In this document: piece after piece, positions 1-11,979 of the stretch
Layout: the number at the start of each line of letters is the position of its first letter
Numbering within the stretch: position 1 is the stretch's first letter
DNA from: Platynereis dumerilii
Taxonomy: Eukaryota > Annelida > Polychaeta > Phyllodocida > Nereididae
Assembly: GCA_026936325.1 (NCBI GenBank)
Contig: JAPTHN010000038.1
Location: forward strand, 3,156,452 to 3,220,451
Direction: 5' to 3'
DNA: 64,000 nucleotides
Notes under the pieces: model-generated
Database searches by the model: none
Told to the model about the DNA's origin: nothing
What the model saw: the letters and a program-made list of their open reading frames with translations, nothing else
Translations under genes and position numbers: made by a program

Positions 1-3000
1 GGAGCCTATCATGGTAAGTCTGTTAATATCCCATGTGTAAACAGTGAAAAACGATGCGAAATCGCCAAATTGATCAAAAATGCCAAATTTTCAAGGCTCT
101 TGAGGGCCAGGTTAATGATGTTCAAATCTTCTAAAATTTGGCACAGGTTCTTTTTTTGGGTGATAGCACAATTTGAGGGGGTATGCGATAAAATCGCAGG
201 ACATTATTTTTTTCTGGGACACCCTAAGGTATATATGATGTCATCCATATCCAAAAAATTGCTCATCTCGTAAAAAACTGAGAAACTACATGAGTGATGG
301 TAAAGTAACTGAGATGTAACAAAAATACCATTTTCCATTGTCATTAATGATTTTACAATTAATTAATCATATTTCATGAAAAAAATTATGAATATACTTC
401 AATTCAATATGTCAAGAAACATATAATGCAAGCAAGTGTTCATTGCGTTTTAAGTGAGCACTACAAACTCTGGGCCGCATTTCATGACTTCTTGTTTCCA
501 TGGCAACATATTAAGCATTTATTTTTTATTTTGTGATCTGATTTTTTGGGAGTTATTTGCAAATTACGTCAGTATTATCTGACCAAAATATCATTTTTCT
601 ACATGAAATCTAGCAAAAGTTATGACTAGTTGGACAGAACTTATGGAAAACCCCTCGTACACAGCCCGTAAGACTATTCATCTAACTGTCCTGATCAGCA
701 GCCTGCTAATATAAGTTGCAAATAAGGGGTCAATCCTCACACATTAGTTCCTCAGAGCTCTTTGCAGATTGGCAGTCCACGGGACAATTTATTTTCTTAT
801 TTTCAATTTGCAAACTGGCTTTGCCACATCGTTGACAGTTTTCCGTCGGTCTAATAATCTCCTTAGGCCTATTTGATGAAGTGGCAGTGCCTCAAGTCAT
901 TTAATTAGTTTATTTATTGTCACCTATGCAGGCTATGCTGATAGATGTGATAAACACTGAATCAACTAAAACCATAAGTGACACAAACAAAATTTTTAAG
1001 CTAATGACCAAGTTGAAAGTTATTTTGAAACTTTTAGGACCGCGTACCGCTAATCTGCAAACAGTTACAACATGATCGCCGTAACAAAACATTGCAATTG
1101 AGCATATACGTGTGTATATATATTTGATATTGTACATCTTACTTATTTTTAAAATATTGCGGCAGGCGAATAATTTTCCCTATTTAATAATTTCTATATA
1201 AAAAAAAAATTTTAAGAGGAGGTCTGCTCCAAAATAACAAGACAAATTGGCATTCATTGATAGTATTGATCACAAACTATTATACATTGTTCATTACTGT
1301 GTGATTTCAGCGGTAAGATGAAAGACGAAAATCAAAATGCATCTTTATCTTTTAGAACGAGGAACACCAAACAATATATGACTTTGCAAAAAGGCTGTCA
1401 TGTGTACACTTGTTTTCAGTGGGCAATGCACCATCATTCATAGTATCTGTATTGTTTTAGAGCTCTTTTCAGATTGGCGGTCCTCTAGGAAAATTAATTT
1501 TTTCATTTTCAATTTGCAAACTGGCTTTGCCACGTCATTGACAGTTTTCTGTTAGTCTCCTGACCGTTTTATTTGATGAATAATTCATCTTATGGTGTTG
1601 TTTTTTTTTTCTATTTAGTGCTACTGTATTGGAAGGTAAAAATATTTGGTGGAAGAATGTTAAATCGAAAGTTCTCAAATCTGAAACGGCCGTTGATCTA
1701 GAATCCTCTGATCCGGATACAGCAACCCCACAACCGACAAGTCCATCGACCACTACTTCTGGCACCAATGATTCTAGTGACAATGACAATGACAACTCTA
1801 GCAACGATGGTAAGAATGAGTGCAACTTCAAGTAAAAGGATTGGGGAGCGACAATTAGATATCCGCAGCTTGGAGGGCCTGAGGGGGTTGGACGATAACT
1901 TCTTGCCCACTATAGCATAATAAATATAGCAGACGTTTCTTCGAAATTTAGGTTTTATGTATAAATGTCTTACAAAATAAGATGAGTACTTGAGTAGTGC
2001 TTAGCTCCTCAAAGGCATCAAACAAATATAATACACTCCTGCTCATAAATATGGAATACTTTTTTGGAAAAAAAGTGTCAAATGGAAGTAAATTTCAAAT
2101 TATGAATGTAAGCAAGGTCGATTCTAAAGGTCAAGTCATCTCTAATCACTCTTCGAAAGCCTCAACTACATTTTTTGCAAGAATTTTTAATTTTTGGTTG
2201 AATGCACCTCACCCTAAAAAAACCCCCTGAATTTCCATATTTCGTGCTGCTGTAACTTTTCCTGGGGTTAATGCTGCAGCATGCGTTTTAAATGACTGCA
2301 TGTTCTTCCATTTTGGCGGTCATTGGAAGTATTTACCATTGAATCAGACCATCATGTGCTCCAACAGAAGTTGCTAAATTTGTCAATTTCAATGGAGAAT
2401 GTCGAAGTATTCCATATTTATGAGCAACGGTGTATGTAAAATACTGCATTTCACCGTCCAAGGAGTTCAGTGATACACTGTTCTCTGTGATTCATTGTGC
2501 CCCTACAGGGTGGTCAAAAAAAAACTTTACAGTTGATATTTCATTTTCCAGGCTGCCATGATTGAGTCAGTGCCTGGGTACTTATTGTTTATACAAGCCA
2601 AGTATGTTAGATCTTTGGAAAATTGGTTAATAATCAAAACGGTTCATTACATTTTTGATAGCAGACAAAATAGAAGCTGGGAGTGCTCCTGCGTTTTTAC
2701 TACTCTGGGTTGTTCATGGCCCATCAGCAATTTTGAAGCTACTGAGCTTCACAGGACAAAATAAATACATATATATATATATGGTTTTATTGACAATTTA
2801 CATATCAAACAGATACATTTGTCAGTAAACAACAGAAAAATCGACAACTACTCTACATCTACAAACACATAATACAATAAGAAATATATGCAGTATTTAA
2901 GTACATAATTTAAAAGTTACATGAAGTTAAAATTTTGGTCCCAGTCCCAGTTGTTAATTAGTTTTAAGAGTCTGTTAAATGCATGTAAATTATAGGCCTA

Positions 3001-4251
3001 AGTATAGAATGTTCATAAAATCAGGTAGAAAAGTCTTGTCAAAAATCAAGATGCACATTCGTGAGAGCAGGTAGGCACAGGCCAGCGGTAACCGCTCAAT
3101 AGCCGTACGATCTTGCCCAAAAAGTCCATAATGTCAGAAATCCACACAAACAAGATAATTCACAAAATAACATCACAAAATAACATCACAAATTATATCA
3201 AGAATTCTAGTTGGCTCGACAGTTAGAGAGGCTACTGTAGTGATATTTTGTTGACCTTAATTTACTTAATTTTTAAATTTCTGATCCTAGGCCTTAGCTG
3301 ATTTTTAACGTTAAAATACATAATTTTCTTAATTTTATGATTACCCCATTACTATGTTGAGGTAGGAGCCTAATACAACATAAAATGAAATTGAGAAGGC
3401 AGAGGAACAATTCAGCACAAACCAGAAGGTGCTAGAGCAAGCTCAGACTTAACTATGGCCATTATAAGATTTTAAAACAAAGCCGTCTGAAGGTGGATGA
3501 TCAGGGTGTTGAAATCACATGAAAAGTACATATTAACATCTTGAAAGAGCATCTAAAGCCCTGGATAGATAGGACATTCAGTGCCACAGATAATTTGATA
3601 TTCAAACAAAACGGGGCTTCAGCCACACTCCCTTGCAAAGCCCAGAACTGGATCAAGGTTCGCTCTGTCAAGTTTCTCAGCTGGACAATATGGCCCCTGT
3701 TATCACAAGATCTCAATCAACGTGATTATTCTGGATGGGCAAACTTAGAGGCAGATCCCTGCAAGACGCCACAGACCTTAGTTGCCCAATAAAGGCATCC
3801 AATACGTTTGTATGGGAAAAATGGACACAAAGTTACATTTTTGACACCTCTGCATCATTTAGGTCCACTGCAGAAAAGTCATCAGTCCAAAAGGACATCC
3901 CAATGAATGAATTCTCTCTAGAAGAGTTATTCTTTGCTATACAAGTTGTTTTTGCATTGAAAAATAAGCATTTGTTACAATGAGTGTCATCCAAAAAATT
4001 ATTCAAAAGTGTAAATTTTTTTTTTGACCACTCTGTAGCTCCTCCTACAAGTACGTGCATGTAAAATCATTCATTGGGGCTCAGTAATTTTTTTTTTTTC
4101 AGAAGAACTTGACATAATCCTAATGTTCCCCGAATGATAACTATAACTGATTGTTTGTTTACTTGCAGCTCCAGTCGGAAAGGTCTTTTTTGGAAGTTCC
4201 ACCATTCTTCTTATCAGTCTGTGCTGTTTTATTATTGGCAAAGTTTTGTAA
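1..4251 (+). CDS. 3' end of a GPI-anchored surface protein gene (partial, starts outside the window)
   Basis: Three exon pieces join in phase: 1-13 (donor ATG|GTAAGT), 1619-1809 (acceptor after a long T tract ending CTATTTAG, donor GATG|GTAAGA) and 4169-4251 (acceptor CTTGCAG, stop TAA). They encode about 95 C-terminal residues: SLSC, then ATVLEGKNIWWKNVKSKV, then a stalk of about 45 residues rich in Ser, Thr, Pro, Asp and Asn, then small residues NDGAPVG, then a hydrophobic tail (STILLISLCCFIIGKVL). A stalk, a small-residue omega site and a terminal hydrophobic run with no cytoplasmic tail are what a GPI-anchor signal looks like, so the product is probably tethered outside the cell. The upstream domains lie beyond the edge and I do not recognise the family. 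The gene converges on the macroglobulin gene. The phase match across all three pieces is the main support; the first 13 bases are the weakest part. Confidence 0.55.
14..1618 (+). other. intron with an internal duplicated segment
   Basis: This is the intron between the first two exon pieces of the plus-strand gene. It holds no other gene. Two diverged copies of a segment of about 150 bp lie at about 740-885 and 1455-1582. Both contain GAGCTCTTT.CAGATTGGC, CAATTTGCAAACTGGCTTTG and TTGACAGTTTTC. A terminus resembling that of the 18.3 kb transposon (GGGACACCCTA) occurs at 216-226. Confidence 0.45.
2034..2432. mobile_element. Tc1/mariner-type MITE, 399 bp
   Basis: Terminal inverted repeats read CACTCCTGCTCATAAATATG on the left and CATATTTATGAGCAACGGTG on the right, flanked by TA on both sides. 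There is no coding capacity. A fragment with the same end (TTGCTCATAAATATGAATA) lies near 8125 in an intron of the macroglobulin gene. Confidence 0.75.
2516..4035 (+). mobile_element. mariner-like DNA transposon with a decayed transposase, about 1.52 kb
   Basis: The ends are CAGGGTGGTCAAAAAAAAAC and its inverted partner ending TTTTTTGACCACTCTG, with TA target duplications on both sides. Near 3590-3790 the plus strand encodes the C-terminal half of a mariner transposase. IFKQNGASATLPCKAQNWIK matches the usual FQQDGAPAHTA..QDWL, and WPLLSQDLNQRDYSGW matches WPPxSPDLNPLDYSxW. The middle catalytic Asp of the QDGAP box is Asn here, and the frame is not open through the N-terminal half, so the copy is inactive. 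It sits in the last intron of the GPI-anchored protein gene. A short (AT)n run lies at about 2765-2782. Confidence 0.8.
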
Positions 4252-4337
4252 TTCTAAATTTTTTTAAATATTTTCCATGGACTGACTGTTATATTTGAAT
4301 TTACTACTGAACTCTTGCTATATTGTTTTTCATTTTC

Positions 4338-4343
4338 AATAAA
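4338..4343 (+). promoter_or_regulatory. polyadenylation signal AATAAA of the GPI-anchored protein gene
   Basis: A canonical AATAAA lies 87 nt after the TAA stop, followed by T/A-rich sequence. It gives a short 3' UTR of roughly 100 nt. Confidence 0.6.
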
Positions 4344-5524
4344 GAATTTCTATAACAAATTGGTTCCCGTTGCTTCATAAACCTGTTTCACTCCGACCAG
4401 AAAATTCAGCTTCGTTCTTCGTGTCTTGGTATATTAAATTTTGGAATGTATGCTCTTTGTAAACCTGCTGTAGACATTTCTATAAAGGATGCCGCCTTTC
4501 ATCTATTTTAGATAATTATTGAATTAATTTATAGCCAGGATGGCACTGCAAGGAATATATTAAAAAATGTCTAATGAGTCGTCTGCTAAAAAAATTAATG
4601 TCTAGTGTTTCCGTGGGATACAGAGTATCCAATGACGAAAACTTCAAGCACCATCCCAAATAGTTGCCCCAAATATTCAGTTATTTTCACCACACAGCAA
4701 CGTCTCTTTACGCTGATTGTGGATCACACACCAAACAGACATTATGCAAAATTTCTTCTAGTCTGGCCTATATGTGTGATGCATGCTCAAAGATGACATT
4801 ATGCAATATTTTTTACGAATCCATCAGTGTTCCGTATTTTTTTGACTGCCGTGTATTGAACTAGTAAACTGGCCCTATTGTATTGTGATAAACAGTCAAT
4901 AGCGAGCGATGAAAACAACTGTATTTGCAAACTACCGTTTTGTTTATTTACCGGAAGTTATGATACCATTTGCAAGAGCTCTTCTTTGGTGTACTTTCCT
5001 GTAAAAACAAAGTGGTTCTGATAATTATACAGTCCAACAATGTCAAAATTCCTGGATCATCATATTTCCCGACTTCATTCAAATCAAATATATCTATATT
5101 AAGCAACGAAAAAGTTCTCTAAAATGAACAAATTGCAATAAATTTGAGGATGGAGCCTTTTCACATGCTGCCCAAGATACTGGAACATAATTCCTGATTT
5201 TGTCAAGGCCTGAACAACACTAGGCTGCTTAAAACTCACCTGTTCAAGAGCTTCTACAAAAATATCTGTCCCACACAAGCGCTAGTGAACAGTTTACTGG
5301 ATAGGTCTACATTGATGTCTATAATTATTATTATTACTAAGGCAACTAATAAATTACTAGTAAGATTTCATTTAGATTTGGGACAAAAGAAACCACTATT
5401 TCATAAATGACCAAATGATTGAACAACTACATACCTTTTTTTCTCAGTTTGTTTTATTTAAAAATTCTGTGGTAGAAAAAGAGTACAAACTACATTGCTA
5501 CTTCAAACCTTAGCAAGATGCCCC
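4344..5524. other. intergenic, no gene recognised
   Basis: A/T-rich sequence downstream of the GPI-protein gene. I see no conserved exon, RNA gene or complete repeat. Short open frames near 4605-4864 have no recognisable motif and are treated as chance. Confidence 0.4.
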
Positions 5525-5532
5525 CTGGAAAC

Positions 5533-5734
5533 CAGTGGCGTAACTAGGCGGTCTCGAGCAGGGGGGCACCTGGGGGGGCACGCGATTCTCTGGGGGGGGG
5601 GGCACCCTCTATACTAACTGTATATTTTAGCCAGAGCAGGAAAGTTCATATGGGGGGCACCTGGGGGGCACAGGTCCAATATGGGGGGGGGCACGTGCCC
5701 CCCCCCCCCATGCCCCCCCATAGGGACGCCACTG
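5533..5734. mobile_element. hAT-type MITE, 202 bp
   Basis: The ends are CAGTGGCGTA and CGCCACTG. A perfect 8-bp target duplication CTGGAAAC lies at 5525-5532 and 5735-5742, which is diagnostic of the hAT superfamily. The interior is a G-rich/C-rich palindromic tract with several runs of eight or more G or C. Confidence 0.9.
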
Positions 5735-6207
5735 CTGGAAACACAATATAATGAAGATCACCCGGGGGGGATTCACCCCATTTGATTGGCAATGACAGGC
5801 GGACTGTTTGTGGTGAAAAACTTTTAGTTACAAGTAAAAAGTAAATAAAACATTAAGTACCACAGGAAATGAAAGTAACTCTAATTCGAGTATGACAGTT
5901 TTATAAGTAATCGAATAGATTACTTATTTACCCCAATAAAATGTAATCCAATTATGTTATCTGATAAATTTGTAATCCGATTACTGTAAACAATGGTTTG
6001 TCGTGTTGTAGCTCTTATTTCTTTCCACCAATTGGCCCCGCACACACACACACTGATTCCGGTAATCTCAGCTTGTGAAAAAGTAATACATCGACGGTAA
6101 ATTATAGCAATGCATAGAAGTTTCTTTTTGAAATTTCTCCATCCAGAAGATGTCTTTGTGATTGTAAATGATGCATCTGAAAATCATCCTCCATTATGAA
6201 TTCAAGC

Positions 6208-6213
6208 TTTAAT
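6208..6213 (-). promoter_or_regulatory. possible variant polyadenylation signal of the macroglobulin gene
   Basis: ATTAAA on the minus strand, about 70 nt after the stop codon. No AATAAA is seen within the first 700 nt downstream on that strand. This is a weak call and the 3' UTR may be longer. Confidence 0.25.
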
Positions 6214-6281
6214 CGCATTGTAGTTATTGTTTTGTCTCAGAATTGTCCAATTTATGTAAAGTCCCGGAGCGACGCTAACTG

Positions 6282-6499
6282 CTAGGTAGCATCCAGCCAT
6301 GAATACCCCAAAATATTGTGCAGTTTTTGGACGAAAAGAGTTGTAAGGATGGCACCTATTATCGTGAAGTATTGAGGATAAACACACAAGGTGGCGTGGT
6401 TGTAGTAGGGGCAATACGGGCATTGGTAAGAACCACAAACCATGCAAATATGCAAGTTGTGAAGACTGTACGTCGTGTAGATTTTTCCCCACATGATGG
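6282..6499 (-). CDS. macroglobulin gene exon 36: Cys-rich hydrophobic C terminus and stop
   Basis: Phase 1, residues 1508-1579, stop TAG at 6282-6284. It contains HICMVCGSYQCPYCPYY, with CxxC repeated four residues apart plus a further Cys at 1546. A hydrophobic run (YFTIIGAILTTLFV, about 1551-1564) and a short tail QKLHNILGYSWLDAT follow. The run could be a transmembrane segment with a 15-residue cytoplasmic tail, but it is short for one. Another frame stays open longer through the same DNA, but it does not match the phase of exon 35. Confidence 0.75.
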
Positions 6500-9400
6500 C
6501 TGAAATTGCAAAAAAAAAAATTAAATAGGATCATAGGCGTAGGAGAGGTGATCTATTTAGGGGGCAGTCTACAATTGGGTCGATGGGGCTTTCAGCCCTA
6601 ATTTTTCAATCTTTGCCCGTATTCAATGTCAATTCAAAGATTCCCAAATTTTAGAGGGGCAACTGCCTGGACATCGGCCCCCTTGCTTCTATGCCTATGG
6701 GTAAGGTGTGGCTAACAGTTTATTTCATTCAAAAATCTAATGGAGCTCTTGCCTCAAAGCATAAGTTTTTCAATTTTATGTAGGCCTATCTTTCAATCAA
6801 CAGCACAACAACAACTTTGGATCATTCCATGTAAATATGACAAGAACAGCAATGTGCTTTGTTTTCTTTTCCCACCTGATTCCACATAAGAGTTCATGCG
6901 AATGACTTGCTGGATCGTCCCATTGGCCACCGGGAACCATCTGTCTGCTCGAAATGACACGCAAATAGGATGGTCGACATACACCTGAAATTTAATATGC
7001 AACGCATGTCATGTGAGAGTGGTCAAAAATGATATGGAAAGATTCAAGATTCAATCAAGATTCAAAAATAATTTATTTATCTTATCATATACATTGAATA
7101 AGAACATTGGAGACCCCTCTAAGGCACCCTGGAGCCGCTATCGAAATGATGAGATCTCCTATGTTCCTCAATTTGAAAGTGGAAACTGTTGGCCTCATAA
7201 GGAAAAAGCAAACACATGCTATATTTCAAACAGATATTTTAATATTTGGAGGCAGCATGAAGCCATCGAAATTAAGAATAACGATAACAATAGCTGTATG
7301 GGTCATTTTCAGGGTGCAGAGATAAAAAAAGTCAATTATAATATGTTATTTCCCCTGAAAAGTAAATCTCTTTTCTATAACTTCCTGCGAATATTCCCAT
7401 TCATTTTAATATGATATATTTTGGAGTATGCATAATTGCATATCGAAATATGCCTGCTTAAAATCAGAGAAATTCGAAAGAAAAGTTGGACCAGGTCTTG
7501 CGTGATGGTTGCTTTGTCTCAGTTAACTTGCTTCGAAGTCTACCTGATGGTCCATGTCTTTGTTCATTGGGGCAAAGGTGAACCATTGATATATTTGCAA
7601 AAGTATGTCAGTAAGTTACTTACATATTCAAGGAAAACATTAAGGTATCGGTCTCTGAAGCTTATTTCCCTCAAGCCTTCATAGTTAGCTTCGTATACTT
7701 TCTTTAAATCCCACCAGGATGGTCGGAAGCCTTGGTAAAAATAAAGTAATTTGTTACAATGTTGTTTGAATCTACACAATTGTTAATAAATGATTAAAAA
7801 AATTAATATAAAAAGGGATACTTGCAAAATTTCACTTGCAATAACAGTAAGCAATTCAATGTATTAATAAATTAATATTGGCATTTAATTTCCAGTCTCT
7901 TCAGTGACCATCGACAATGAACAGACCAATAAATATTAATTAAACATCGATATGGATTTATAAATACATGGAGTTGCTACCCTCTCATTTTATGTTCAGA
8001 AAAAGTAGCTGTGAGTTGTCTACCTGTAGGTAATTCAATTGATATTGTTGTCAAATGGGTTTTGTTGGCAAGATCAGGCCTTACAAATCTGAAAGTGAAA
8101 TTGAAATGTACCATGAAACACTCTTGCTCATAAATATGAATATGGGAAACAGTCAAGTAGCACTATGACAGCTAGGTTAACGGCTACATCGTTCCCTTTT
8201 CTGGATTGAGTTCACAAAGTTCTATTCCCTTGCCACTGCAAACTAACGAGACGCAGATTTACTGTTATGGGCGAAAAAGTCATAGACAAATCATAATTCT
8301 GCATACATGTAGATATTACTCATATTAGGTTGCAGACTGACTTTTCAGTTCAAGTTTCAGCTATCAAGATCTTTTTTTTTTTAAATCTGTGGCGATCTTA
8401 CAAAATTTGTCAAAAAGGACAGATAAGAGCATCAGTCCAATACACAAAGTTGTAGTAGCTACATCATTCTGCAGCACCAGCTGATATATATGTGAGAGCA
8501 GGACAGGATTCTGCAATGGATAGATTCTGTCACTTACTGCACACAGACTTCCATCTCCATAATACTGAAGTTCCTCCCCCAGAAGTGGAGTTTTGGAATT
8601 GTTATTTCGTAAGCGTCATAATCCGGATTGTCCAGCTGGTCCTGTCTTTCGATGTGGTACAGCTGGCCAACGCTGAACATGGCGTACCCTGTTCCTTGGG
8701 CTCGCGTCTTCACATAGCCATGAGCAACAGGAACCTGAAGGATGAACGGTGTATACCATAAAGTGCAGTTATTAGTTTATCCCACAAAAGGCAGTGTAGT
8801 TCTGGCAAAAAACCATGTGATTCACACCATGTGGTTCATCGTTGTGAACCACATGAAAGAAGTCCTGTCATTGCTATGTAAACAATAGACAGTAAAGTGA
8901 TGACGTCACAATATTTTGAGGCTCTGATTGGTCCATGTGATTGCTAGGGATATTTTGGCGCCATTCAGACAAAATAGTCCCATATGAAATCACTCTCTCT
9001 TTTCTACTGAAGGTTTATTTTTATTGTGGGATATAAATAAAACTTAATGGGAGTGTGGTTCACAGCAATAAGTTTTATCATACCACTTCATCAATGTCGG
9101 TACTTGTTATTGATAAAAGTCATTTTAAAAACACTTGGGACTGTGGATGAACGGTCTGCTGAAACTGCACTGCTTGCTGCTACCAAACAAAAACTTTGTT
9201 ACCAGTATGCTTGTTACCAGGATGTACTTTTCTCCAATTTGATTAAAATATTCTACTGTATCAAACTACCACTGTTGACATTGATAAAAGGGATTTTCAA
9301 AAATTGCTTGAATACACTTTTGGACTGTGGTTGAACAGTCCTCTGAAACTGAGAATTGCATGCTGCCGCTTGTTGTGAGGTCATTGATGGCCTAGACCAG

Positions 9401-10625
9401 TTTTCTGTAAGCCCTCGTTTTTCATCTACTTTAATGGTGTAGTGAATATTGATCAGTCAATAACCAAGCCAAGGTCTAAGGAAACTGCAAACTCAAATCA
9501 TCTACTTTGACACATACCTCCTCTTCAAAGAATTGGTCGAAGTTGGAACTGTTGAGGTTTGTGACCATCTCCCATCCCGGACTGTTGGTACTAACGGATT
9601 TAATTTCCATAAAGTAGACAAATCGGTTCTGGTCCTGCATGGCAAATTCGGTGAGGGCTTGCAGAGCCAACAGAGTGTCCTGAAAGAAGTTTTACGCGTA
9701 TATTTAACATTTTGGAAAGTGACACAAGAAAGGGCGCTGATATCTGAATCAGATGAAGATTGATGATACAGCCCAAACCAAGACAGGCGCAATAGGCTTT
9801 ATTGGCATGGATATTCATTCTTTGGTAAATGATGTGGCTGTTGGATAAAATACAGGCACTATCAATCATTTTGCCAGTTTTGGAATGGTTTTTATAAAGC
9901 TATTGCCTCTTCTTATAATTTACTCAAATAATTCAGGCAAAAACCAAATCATTATAACACACACGCCAGCTGTTTGCATTATCACTCATTATTACACAAT
10001 GTCATGTGATAACAAAGACGTAATAACTGCAATAGACCGACGTCTTTGTTATTGCCAACAGGTAAATGAATATTGACTGGTCAAGGTAAAAGAAGTAGCC
10101 GGATTTCTTTTTTATCGGCAATGTTGGCAGGAGCAAAAATCCAAAGCCCAATAAAATGACTCACAATCTTTTGACAAATCATACTCTGTGAATGCAGATT
10201 TGTGCTTTGGGCATATACAAACTTTTTCTGAGTGCACAGAAGTTATCCCCGGAGAGTTATCAAGAAGGCCTTGCAACTTACAACTTAGGTGTAGACTGGT
10301 AAGGCTGTTCTTACCCTATTGGACGCCCAGCCCCAGGGGCCGTTACGCTCCTCATTGATCCATCTCATCATTGGAACGGTCATCTTGTCGTATTTTTCTG
10401 ATTCTCTTCTGAGATACAACATCATGGCATAAGACGTGGCAGTGACAGCATGGTTCAAGTTTATGAAGTCTCCTCGTGGCAGTCTGATTGGGACGTTGTT
10501 CATGATGTACTCGTCGTTCTTTGCTATTTCCTCCAGGGACCAATAAATGAATGTCGCTGGAAAGAAACCCAGATTTGAAGTGTCATATGTATCAGTAACC
10601 CCATTACTCTTTTCAAACTCAGGAT

Positions 10626-10724
<99 letters not shown>

Positions 10725-11896
10725 TTGTAAGTACAGCCCTCTAAGCCCAAATCTGGGTGCTCATGAGGGTTTATTGATGAGACAGGAGTGAGGAATCTTT
10801 TACTTTTCTTGCCCAACACAGACACTGAGACAGGGGGCCGCCAATTTAACATCTCATTCGAACGACATCCAACTGATATTTTGCTCATGAAGGTCAAATG
10901 AAAAGTTTGAGGTTCCAAACAGCGACCTTCAGCGGAACAATTGAGCACCTTAACTACTCTGCCACTCAGTTGCTATGTTCATTTAAAAAGACAGAGAAGT
11001 CTGAAAATGATGAGTGTCACTCTGACACTATGCCATGTTACTTTAGACAGAATTAATCAGTGATAATGAAACTTACATTCTCTGCGCAAGGCATTAAGCA
11101 TGTGGAAGGCTCTGTCCTTGCTCGGATGACCACAAGTGTGAAGGGCGTACGCAGTTAATGCCACGTCATACGGGTTGACCAAGAAAGGAAGCTTGGACGC
11201 CAAGTATTCTGCACCTTTCTGACCAGCGGCATCGGAGAAAACCTTGGCTGTCTGAAATATTATAAAAAAATTATTATGAATATGTTTAAAACAAATATTA
11301 TAAAGTTTATCATATTACGGGATGTGACCCTGTGTAATCGTCATTTAGCGAACCTGTCAGACTTGGTGGTAACTTTATAGAAAAAGTAAATGTTTACTGA
11401 GAGAGGTATATGGACTTGTGCATGTAGAATATAATGATTTAAGTGAACATAATAAAAAATCCATTGATACAAATTAAAATAATAATATTCCACAGCTGGT
11501 GTAATTTTTTTATTCATGGCACTACTTACCCCGCTTATATGAGTTGTGAGACCGCACAAAGTGATCATTGTTTCGGCCGTGAGAGGGACTCGCCAGTCTC
11601 GTGTTGTGCCATTGGAAACCATGGAGTAAGGCTGTGGAAAAATAACCAGGATTATAAAACAATGCCCAACAATTTTAATGAAAATTGTGGTGAACATAAA
11701 CTTCTTAGTGTGTATGCAGACCTTATTGTGGTGAACATAAAACTTCTTAGTGTGTATGCAGACCTTATCAAAAGCCTGTATTCAGTGTGTTAGACTTTGC
11801 CGTTTTTTAAAAATCCCTTACTGCACTCAGTGCACTGATCAGTCCCAAAAATAACGTGCAAGCACTTTAACAGCTGCTTGTAGATAGACGATATAC

Positions 11897-11979
<83 letters not shown>

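Noticed and set aside
6202-6534. 110-codon minus-strand frame across exon 36
   Set aside because: It overlaps exon 36 in another frame that does not fit the phase left by exon 35, and it lacks the Cys-rich pattern.
7013-7414. 133-codon plus-strand open frame
   Set aside because: It lies in intron 34 of the minus-strand gene, with no family motif or splice context.
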